Below are positions 5,930-11,577 of a stretch of 11,577 bases of DNA, in pieces. Where the stretch lies: positions 1-11,577 of the forward strand of contig JAFTCS010000256.1 of the NCBI GenBank assembly GCA_017454565.1, given 5' to 3'. This stretch comes from Clostridia bacterium (GTDB lineage: Bacteria > Bacillota > Clostridia > Oscillospirales > Acutalibacteraceae). The stretch's first letter is position 1; every line of letters starts with the position of its first letter. The position numbers and the translations under genes are program-made. A model generated the notes under the pieces. It had not been told where the DNA came from and made no database searches. It saw nothing but the letters and a program-made list of their open reading frames with translations.

Positions 5930-7390
5930 TCAGAGCTTCACACCGAAATCGGCGGCTCTGTAAATGTTCGCAGCGTTTTCATACTGCCATGCAGCATTGA
6001 GTATCTTTGCCTCGCAGAAGGTATTTCCGATAAGCTGCATGCCGATGGGCATGCCCTTGGCATTATATCCGCAGGGCACCGAAACGCCCGGCAGACCTGC
6101 TATATTCACAGGCACAGTGCATATATCCGTAAGATAGGTCTCAACGGGATCGCTCACCGCATGACCGTTCTCAAAAGCAGTCATGGGTACTGTGGGGGCA
6201 AGTATGACGTCGCACACACCAAAAGCGTTTTTGAACGCATTTACAATGGTTCCCCTGAGATTCTGAGCTTTCTTATAATAAGCATCATAATAGCCTGAAC
6301 TGAGCACGTATGTGCCTAAAAGTATTCTTCTCTTTACCTCTTCACCGAAGCCGGTGCTTCTGGTCTTTTTTATCATGTCGTTGACGTCGGTATAGCTTCC
6401 GGCCTTGTAGCCGTACCTGATACCGTCATATCTGCCCAGGTTCGAGGACGCCTCGGCGCAGGCAAGTATATAATAAACAGGCAGGGCATATTTAAGAGCG
6501 GGCAGATCAAAACAGACTATCTCGGCCCCCAACGACTTGTATATATCGGCTGCCTTTTCAACGGCTTCCTTTACGTCATCGCGCACACCGTCAAGATACT
6601 CCCTTGCAATGCCGATCTTCATGCCCTTTATGTCATTTTTAAGCGTGTCGCATACAGGAGCGCCCTTTCTCCCCTGAGAGGTCGAATCCATGGGGTCGTA
6701 CTCTGCAACGGCGTCAAATACCATAGCGGTATCCTCTACGCTGGTGGTGATCGGGCCGATCTGGTCAAAGCTTGAAGCGTAGGCGATAAGTCCGTATCTG
6801 GAAACAGCGCCGTAAGTGGGCTTCAGACCCACTATGCCGCAGAAGCTTGCAGGCTGACGGATGGAGCCGCCGGTATCCGAACCAAGACCGTATACCGCAA
6901 TATTGCCGCCGACAGCCGAAGCCACGCCGCCTGAGCTGCCGCCTGCCACATGACCGGTATTGTGCGGGTTCTTTGCGCCGCCGAAATATGAAGTCTCACA
7001 GGATGAACCCATGGCAAATTCGTCCATGTTGGTCTTACCTATAAGTACGGCATTCTGTGACTTGAGTATCTTCCACACCGTTGCATCATAGATAGGAACG
7101 TAATCTTCAAGTATCTTTGAGCAGCAGGTGGTTCTTATATTCTCTGTGGAAATATTGTCCTTGAGGGTCATGGGTATGCCCTCAAGCAGACTGATCTTTT
7201 CACCTGCGGCTATTTTTTTGTCTACCGCGTCAGCCGTTTCAAGTGCGGTTTCGGGGGTAAGGGTAACATAGGCGTTAAGCTGCCCGTTATCCCTCTGTGC
7301 GGCGTCAATATAGGATTGTGTAAGCTCCCGGCAGGATATTTCCTTGTTCTCCAGCATCGTGTGGAGCTTGCCTATCATACTTTCACTCAT
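5930..7390 (-). CDS. gatA: Asp-tRNA(Asn)/Glu-tRNA(Gln) amidotransferase subunit A
   Basis: The 486-residue glutaminase subunit of GatCAB, an amidase-signature enzyme that frees ammonia from glutamine and channels it to GatB. The Ser-cisSer-Lys triad is intact: Lys77 (in IPMTLKDN), Ser152 (in VAGGSSGG) and nucleophile Ser176 (in GSDTGGSIRQP). The downstream segments GLKPTYGAVSRYGLIAYASS and SFDQIGPI are typical GatA rather than generic amidase. The ATG at 7390 is chosen because GAGGTG sits 6 nt before it. An upstream in-frame GTG at 7399 overlaps that ribosome site and is unlikely. The gene lies 20 bp after gatC and 24 bp before gatB, in the canonical C-A-B order. Confidence 0.97.
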   Translation of the reverse strand: MSESMIGKLHTMLENKEISCRELTQSYIDAAQRDNGQLNAYVTLTPETALETADAVDKKIAAGEKISLLEGIPMTLKDNISTENIRTTCCSKILEDYVPIYDATVWKILKSQNAVLIGKTNMDEFAMGSSCETSYFGGAKNPHNTGHVAGGSSGGVASAVGGNIAVYGLGSDTGGSIRQPASFCGIVGLKPTYGAVSRYGLIAYASSFDQIGPITTSVEDTAMVFDAVAEYDPMDSTSQGRKGAPVCDTLKNDIKGMKIGIAREYLDGVRDDVKEAVEKAADIYKSLGAEIVCFDLPALKYALPVYYILACAEASSNLGRYDGIRYGYKAGSYTDVNDMIKKTRSTGFGEEVKRRILLGTYVLSSGYYDAYYKKAQNLRGTIVNAFKNAFGVCDVILAPTVPMTAFENGHAVSDPVETYLTDICTVPVNIAGLPGVSVPCGYNAKGMPIGMQLIGNTFCEAKILNAAWQYENAANIYRAADFGVKL

Positions 7391-7410
7391 TCTCTTCACC
7401 TCTGACGGTC

Positions 7411-7692
7411 TTATTTCATTATGTTCTTCACCAGGAAACAGCCTTCATCGCTGTCCTTGGCATTTTTGAGGATCTTCTCCCTGTCGTAGGAGGGCACCAC
7501 TTCGTCCTCACGCAGTACGTTGGAAAGATTATTGATATTGTCAAAATCCGTTCCCTCATCGGCGGCATTATTGATGGTATCAGCAAAGGATATTATCCTC
7601 GACATATCCTCCGTCAGCTTCTCGATCTCGTCGTCAGCCACAAAAAGCTTGGAGAGTATAGCGATCTTCATTATTTCTTCTTTTTCCACCAT
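7411..7692 (-). CDS. gatC: Asp-tRNA(Asn)/Glu-tRNA(Gln) amidotransferase subunit C
   Basis: The 93-residue belt subunit that wraps GatA and stabilises its contact with GatB. The C-terminal half is diagnostic: NVLREDEVVPSYDREKIL followed by NAKDSDEGCFLVKNIM. The N-terminal part predicts two helices with the usual K-I-A-x-L-S-K-L start. The ATG at 7692 has GGAGTG 6 nt upstream; a GTG at 7701 overlaps that site and is rejected. It is the first gene of the gat operon. The 130-bp leader up to the vWA gene contains element C. I found no T-box motif in it and no convincing promoter, so the operon could be partly read from upstream. Confidence 0.95.
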   Translation of the reverse strand: MVEKEEIMKIAILSKLFVADDEIEKLTEDMSRIISFADTINNAADEGTDFDNINNLSNVLREDEVVPSYDREKILKNAKDSDEGCFLVKNIMK

Positions 7693-7734
7693 TGTCTTCA
7701 CTCCCTTTTTTCGTTGTTATAGGTTTATTCTAAT

Positions 7735-7787
7735 GTCAGGGGGACTTTCAAGTGAAAGTCCCCCAACACCCTGTCGGCAAGCTGCCG
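7735..7787 (-). repeat. Hairpin repeat, element C, in the gatC leader
   Basis: Two hairpins: 7739-7764, a perfect 12-bp stem (GGGGGACTTTCA/TGAAAGTCCCCC) with a 2-nt gap, and 7775-7787, a 5-bp stem CGGCA/TGCCG with loop AGC. On the plus strand the large hairpin is preceded by AATGTCA and followed by AACACCC, matching the module next to element B in inverted orientation (AATGTCA, hairpin, GAACCCC). Without a T-tract on the minus strand it is not an ordinary terminator for the vWA gene, which ends at 7822. Confidence 0.6.
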
Positions 7788-7821
7788 CACCATATTATCT
7801 GTTTATATGTGTCAGACCGGC

Positions 7822-10209
7822 TTACTGCCCGCCGTCATAATCCGTACCGCTGCCATCATTGGGCATGTAACCGCCATTCGGCATACCACCGTTTGGCATG
7901 TAACCACCGTTTGGCATGTAACCACCGTTAGGCATATAACCGCCGTTGGGCATGTATCCGCCGTTGGGCATGTATCCGCCGTTGGGCATATAACCACCGT
8001 TGGGCATACCGCCATTAGGCATGTATCCGCCGTTTGGCATACCTCCGTTTGGCATGTATCCGCCGCTGGGCATACCACCATTCGGCATATAACCACCGTT
8101 GGGCATGTACCCGCCGCTGGGCATACCATAGCCTGCATTCGGGCTGTAGCCGGCGTTTGGCATTGCATAGCCTGTGTTCTGTTCATAACCGGCGTTGGGA
8201 TCATATCCGCCCATGCCGCTTCCGTCATCGTCGTCATCGTCGTCATCATCTTCGTACTGGTCGTCAAGTGTACCGTACTCCGACTCATCCTCTTCACCGT
8301 ATTCGTCCTCGTCCATTTCTTCCGGAAGCTTATCGGTGCCTACTGCAAACACATTGTCCGGGCCTTTCTTCACCAAAGCTTCAAGCGCTTCATCTGTCTT
8401 GTAGTCGTCGGCGCTTACTGCAAAGGCATCCTCCGGACCCTTGCGGATAAGGTTCTCAAGCTCGTCATGCTCAACAAGCTCATAATTCACCAGATCAGGA
8501 TCCTTGGCTTCAGGCATAACGATCGGCTTTTCGGGAACGAAAGGCTGCTTCGGCTTTTCTCTTTCCTTTTCGGGTGCAGGCTCCTGGAACTTCACCTCAC
8601 CGCCGAGAGCCTTTTCGGGTATCTTTGAACGGATGATAACGCCGACCACAATACCGCCAATCACCATAGCAATGACTATGATAAGAATGATAACAGTAAA
8701 ACCGGCATTGCCGCTGTCCTCGGGTATACTGTATGTCTGGTCGCCTACTCTGCCGTCGCTGAGCTTTGCCTTGCCGAGGTAATCCTGAGTATACTGGCCT
8801 GTGCTGAGCATCTTATCGGTATATTCGCTTATAGGAAGAACGGAGAACACATCCCCGGCAGTTTCCTTTTTGAACTTTGTATTTTCTACGGCAGTCGTTA
8901 TTTCCGCTTTTGTGGTATCCTCAACAGTCCACTCCACCGTGTATTTGCCCTCTTCAGTTGTTGGCATCATCGGAAGAGTGGTGATCTTGCCGTTTTCCTT
9001 TGCTATCTTCGCCACAAGGTTAAGGGTCTTCAGCAGTTTTTTGTCGGTAACAATACCGTCCTGATCTCTTACGATAGCTTCGATAGAGACCTTGGCTCCC
9101 TTTGGCAGGTAATCAGTGATGGTAATTCCTTCGCCCTCAACCAGGACCTCTCTTATCTGCTGCTCGAGATATACGGAATAGTAGTCCATTCTGGTAACGT
9201 TTATACTGCTGGTGTCGGCACTGTTAAATTTAAGTGTCCACTCACCCTCATCAGGCTTTGTAAGCTTCAGCATTGTATAGTTGCCGGTGGATGATACGGA
9301 AATATTATCGCCGTCCTTCAGCGGAATCTCCTCTCCGCTGGGGCTTACAAGCACAGGACTAAGCTGATCGAGCGAAAGTGCAGAACGGATGATAAGGTTA
9401 ACGTCAGAAACGGTGCTGTCTGTAACGTCTATTGTCATCTTGCCGTCCTTGACATTTTCCTCAACGCCGCTTACCTTGTTTACCTTTGCAAAAACATCAG
9501 AGAATATCTGCACAAGCTCTTCCGAACTGTGGGTCTCTTTCCAGTCGCCCTCTGTCTCTTCGGAAATGTGCTGAAGCTCTTCTTCTTTCATCTTGCCGTT
9601 GTAGTTCAGACCAATGGTATATACGGGTATCTGACGGTCATGCAGAGCAAGAAGGGTCGCGTCCATCTCATCATTGGAATCCTCGATCGACCTGGCGTCC
9701 TTCGGGAGAGCCGTGTTACCGTCCGTCAGCAGAATGACCAGCTTTTCTCTGCGGTCTGTCTCCATTTCGGACGTAGTAAGCATATCCTTTGCCTTAGTAA
9801 GACCAAGCGCTATGTCAGTATAGCCTTTAAGGTCATACTTTACAGCTGCCATTTTCTTTTTGGTCTCTTCAAGCGCTTCCTTGTCGCTGGTATCAACAAT
9901 GTCACCCGCGTCTTTCAGCTCATGGGTGAAAACCACATAGCCGATACCGCAGGTATCATCAAGCAGGTCAACAAAGAGCCTGTATGCGTCAAGCGCGATC
10001 CTTTTAGGGTCTGAATTGACCATGGAACCGCTGGCATCCAGCACGAATACCACATCAAGGTTCATCTGACCGTTGTTGATACTTGTACCTGCGGATGACT
10101 TACTGCTCTCGCTCTTGCTTTCCTCTGCGAATGCCTGCATGAACATACAGCTCAGCGCTATCATTGAAGCAAGCAGCACCGCCGCCGTTTTCTTTAAAAG
10201 CCTACTCAT
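7822..10209 (-). CDS. Secreted/membrane von Willebrand A protein with MPNGGY-repeat tail
   Basis: Unrecognised as a named protein; 795 residues. A signal peptide spans 1-28 (cleavage after AFA). The vWA domain is about 50-245 with a complete metal-ion adhesion site: DASGS (Asp58, Ser60, Ser62), Thr131 (GYTDI) and Asp163 (LLTDGN). Two beta-rich segments follow (about 255-345 and 350-445). A membrane segment at about 503-526 is followed by RSK, so the rest should be cytosolic. That part holds a Pro/Glu/Lys stretch (540-570), two tandem copies of an L..L..KGP...FAV motif (577-629), an acidic zone ending in nine Asp (654-662), and a Gly/Tyr/Met/Pro/Asn tail (664-795) with repeated MPNGGY. The extracellular vWA domain would bind a protein ligand through Mg2+; the tail may scaffold inside the cell, which is inference. 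AGGAGGT lies 9 nt before the ATG. Neighbours aspS and gatCAB give no functional clue. Confidence 0.88.
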   Translation of the reverse strand: MSRLLKKTAAVLLASMIALSCMFMQAFAEESKSESSKSSAGTSINNGQMNLDVVFVLDASGSMVNSDPKRIALDAYRLFVDLLDDTCGIGYVVFTHELKDAGDIVDTSDKEALEETKKKMAAVKYDLKGYTDIALGLTKAKDMLTTSEMETDRREKLVILLTDGNTALPKDARSIEDSNDEMDATLLALHDRQIPVYTIGLNYNGKMKEEELQHISEETEGDWKETHSSEELVQIFSDVFAKVNKVSGVEENVKDGKMTIDVTDSTVSDVNLIIRSALSLDQLSPVLVSPSGEEIPLKDGDNISVSSTGNYTMLKLTKPDEGEWTLKFNSADTSSINVTRMDYYSVYLEQQIREVLVEGEGITITDYLPKGAKVSIEAIVRDQDGIVTDKKLLKTLNLVAKIAKENGKITTLPMMPTTEEGKYTVEWTVEDTTKAEITTAVENTKFKKETAGDVFSVLPISEYTDKMLSTGQYTQDYLGKAKLSDGRVGDQTYSIPEDSGNAGFTVIILIIVIAMVIGGIVVGVIIRSKIPEKALGGEVKFQEPAPEKEREKPKQPFVPEKPIVMPEAKDPDLVNYELVEHDELENLIRKGPEDAFAVSADDYKTDEALEALVKKGPDNVFAVGTDKLPEEMDEDEYGEEDESEYGTLDDQYEDDDDDDDDDGSGMGGYDPNAGYEQNTGYAMPNAGYSPNAGYGMPSGGYMPNGGYMPNGGMPSGGYMPNGGMPNGGYMPNGGMPNGGYMPNGGYMPNGGYMPNGGYMPNGGYMPNGGYMPNGGMPNGGYMPNDGSGTDYDGGQ
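7862..8124 (-). repeat. In-frame tandem coding repeat (15/18-bp units, MPNGG or MPNGGY)
   Basis: Sixteen MP-initiated units, five or six codons each, encoding MPNGG, MPNGGY or MPSGGY. Units keep the peptide but differ at synonymous positions (TAC or TAT for Tyr, AAC or AAT for Asn, several Gly codons). Only a few adjacent units are identical in DNA. It is a coding minisatellite, not a CRISPR array: there are no unique spacers and it lies inside the vWA gene frame. Confidence 0.95.
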
Positions 10210-10257
10210 TTTGTACAGACCTCCTTTGTTTTATCCTCACGGCTCCTTTCAAAATCC

Positions 10258-10270
10258 TGAAACCGTTTCA
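10258..10270. promoter_or_regulatory. 13-bp palindrome upstream of the vWA gene, possible operator
   Basis: TGAAACCGTTTCA is a perfect inverted repeat (TGAAAC/GTTTCA around one base), about 50 bp before the vWA start codon. It resembles a CcpA cre site or another LacI-family operator but is one base shorter than the usual 14-bp cre. No clear promoter is seen nearby, so its role is uncertain. Confidence 0.35.
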
Positions 10271-10335
10271 TGATTGCCTGTCGTCTGATGTCAGCACCGG
10301 ACGGTTCCGGTCTGAGCGCAGTGGTGTCTGAACTT

Positions 10336-11577
10336 TTATCTGATCTTTATATGCACCTCGCGGAGCTGCTGCTCTGTTACCTCTGTGGGTGAGCCTAAAA
10401 GCAGATCCTGTGCGTTGCTGTTCATCGGGAATGCGATCACCTCGCGTATATTCTCTTCCTCAGCCAGCAGCATGAGCATTCTGTCAACGCCGGGAGCCAT
10501 ACCTGCATGAGGCGGCGCACCGTACTTGAAGGCGTTGTAAAGCGACTTGAACTTTGTTTTTAGCTCCTCTTCGGTGTATCCTGCGATTTCAAAGGCCTTT
10601 ATCATAATGTCGAGATCGTGGTTTCTGACAGCACCGGAAGAAAGCTCTACGCCGTTGCACACAATGTCATACTGGTAAGCAAGAACCTCCGTAGGCTCCT
10701 TTGTGAGCAGAGCCTCCATTCCGCCCTGAGGCATTGAGAACGGGTTGTGCGTAAAGATTACCTTGCCTGTCTCCTCATCTATCTCATACATCGGGAAATC
10801 TGTAATGAAGCACATCTCAAAGCGTGAGGTGTCGATCATGTCAAGGCGCTTTGCGACCTCGGTTCTTATCTGACCTGCAAGCTTAGGAGCCATATCCTTT
10901 GTATCCGCAATGAAGTAGATAACGTCGCCTGCTTTGGAAGAGTTGATCTCTATGAGCTTTTCCCTGTCGCCCTCTTTCAGGAACTTGTCAATAGGACCGT
11001 CAAAGGTCATATCTTCCCTGACCTTGACGTAGCCAAGGCCCTTCATGCCGATGGAGAGAGCAAATTCCTCCATGTTCTTGAACCATTTTTTAGACTGGGC
11101 TGCCGCACCAGGAACATTGATGCTGCGTACCGTTTTCTTTCTGAAGGGAGCAAAATCGGTTTCCTCAAACATCGGGCTGATGTCCTTTATGAGCAGCGGG
11201 TTCCTGAGATCGGGCTTATCGGTGCCGTAGGTGAGCATAGCCTCTGCAAAGGGTATCCTGCGGAAAGGCGGCTTTGATACCTCTTTCTTTGAAAACTTTG
11301 TAAAAGCAGCGTAAAGTATATCCTCGGCTGCCGCAAACACGTCCTCCTGCTCTGAGAAAGCCATTTCAAAGTCAAGCTGATAGAACTCTCCGGGTGAACG
11401 GTCGGCTCTTGCGTCCTCGTCACGGAAGCAGGGAGCTATCTGGAAGTATTTATCAAAGCCCGAAACCATCAGAAGCTGCTTGAATATCTGTGGCGCCTGC
11501 GGAAGAGCATAGAACATTCCCTTGTGCTTTCTGCTGGGGATGAGGTAGTCTCTTGCACCCTCAGGTGATGAGCATGA
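10336..11577 (-). CDS. aspS: Aspartyl-tRNA synthetase, C-terminal 413 residues (N-terminus outside window)
   Basis: Class II synthetase that charges tRNA with aspartate in the cytoplasm. The window holds the catalytic domain; about 180 N-terminal residues (anticodon-binding OB fold and motif 1) lie beyond the right edge. In visible numbering the fragment opens SPEGARDYLIPSRKH. Motif 2 is FRDEDARADR (51-60), a GAD insertion lies at about 155-260, ELSSGAVRNH is at 311-320, and motif 3 is APGVDRMLML (361-370). It ends LREVHIKIR. The motif-2 loop reads SPGEFYQLD, one residue longer than the PEFTQID form of E. coli and Bacillus, and resembles the type I recall from alphaproteobacterial AspRS. With gatCAB nearby, a non-discriminating enzyme that also makes Asp-tRNA(Asn) is possible, but the deciding residues are in the missing part. 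The stop is 126 bp before the vWA start; only a weak hairpin (10296-10311) without a T-tract lies between, so read-through is possible. Confidence 0.95.
   Translation of the reverse strand, partial: SCSSPEGARDYLIPSRKHKGMFYALPQAPQIFKQLLMVSGFDKYFQIAPCFRDEDARADRSPGEFYQLDFEMAFSEQEDVFAAAEDILYAAFTKFSKKEVSKPPFRRIPFAEAMLTYGTDKPDLRNPLLIKDISPMFEETDFAPFRKKTVRSINVPGAAAQSKKWFKNMEEFALSIGMKGLGYVKVREDMTFDGPIDKFLKEGDREKLIEINSSKAGDVIYFIADTKDMAPKLAGQIRTEVAKRLDMIDTSRFEMCFITDFPMYEIDEETGKVIFTHNPFSMPQGGMEALLTKEPTEVLAYQYDIVCNGVELSSGAVRNHDLDIMIKAFEIAGYTEEELKTKFKSLYNAFKYGAPPHAGMAPGVDRMLMLLAEEENIREVIAFPMNSNAQDLLLGSPTEVTEQQLREVHIKIR

Noticed and set aside
7693..7821. T-box or other riboswitch in the gatC leader
   Set aside because: The leader is only about 130 nt, holds the element C hairpins, and lacks a T-box sequence or terminator/antiterminator pair.
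7862..8124. CRISPR-like regular repetition
   Set aside because: Units are 15 or 18 bp, directly adjacent, in frame with the vWA gene and lack unique spacers; no cas genes are nearby.
7807..8628. Long plus-strand open frame rich in His/Val/Thr repeats opposite the vWA tail
   Set aside because: It mirrors the tandem repeat of the real minus-strand gene; it has no ribosome site and its repeats are explained by the MPNGGY units.
10202..10240. 12-codon leader peptide starting GTG and overlapping the vWA start codon, with tandem AGG codons
   Set aside because: The AAAGGAG before it is only 2 nt from the GTG, too close for initiation; the AGG codons are simply the vWA ribosome site.
10296..10311. 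aspS terminator hairpin (ACCGGA/TCCGGT, 6-bp stem)
   Set aside because: The stem is short and no T-tract follows on the minus strand.

Overview
The window looks like chromosomal DNA from a Gram-positive anaerobe of class Clostridia, most like Ruminococcus and relatives (Oscillospiraceae). The basis is: strong AGGAGG-type ribosome binding sites, a PerR next to a rubredoxin-domain protein, a signal-less SPSTQ-type amidase with an SH3 domain, an indirect aminoacylation operon (gatCAB), and GC-rich hairpin repeats set in AT-rich spacers. The genus is an inference from family resemblance, not from a marker gene.

Layout, left to right. (1) Positions 1-618, minus strand: perR with its own extended -10 promoter and an overlapping candidate Per box, followed downstream by the start of a rubredoxin/rubrerythrin-type protein cut by the window edge. 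This is a peroxide-defence unit. (2) 649-2651, minus strand: a peptidoglycan amidase with a C-terminal SH3 domain, preceded by a structured repeat (element A), and a membrane-anchored polysaccharide deacetylase. Both act on the envelope. (3) 2720-4163, plus strand: a divergently transcribed membrane HD-GYP protein, probably a cyclic-di-GMP phosphodiesterase, with a clear promoter and a textbook terminator. (4) 4179-4463: nearly 300 bp of intergenic repeats, made of a MITE-like unit bounded by 17-bp inverted repeats, a second copy of the structured repeat (element B), and two more hairpins. (5) 4487-7692, minus strand: gatC-gatA-gatB, the amidotransferase that converts misacylated Asp-tRNA(Asn) and/or Glu-tRNA(Gln). 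(6) 7735-7787: element C, another hairpin repeat in the gatC leader. (7) 7822-10209, minus strand: a 795-residue secreted/membrane von Willebrand A protein with a very unusual tail of MPNGGY repeats. (8) 10336-11577, minus strand: the C-terminal 413 residues of aspartyl-tRNA synthetase.

AspS and GatCAB could form one pathway: if this AspRS is non-discriminating it makes Asp-tRNA(Asn), which GatCAB amidates to Asn-tRNA(Asn). The N-terminal domain that would decide this lies outside the window. I saw no prophage, CRISPR array, transposase, rRNA or tRNA gene. The least familiar items are the vWA protein with its probably cytosolic low-complexity tail, and the family of dispersed hairpin elements, two copies of which show paired (compensatory) base changes.
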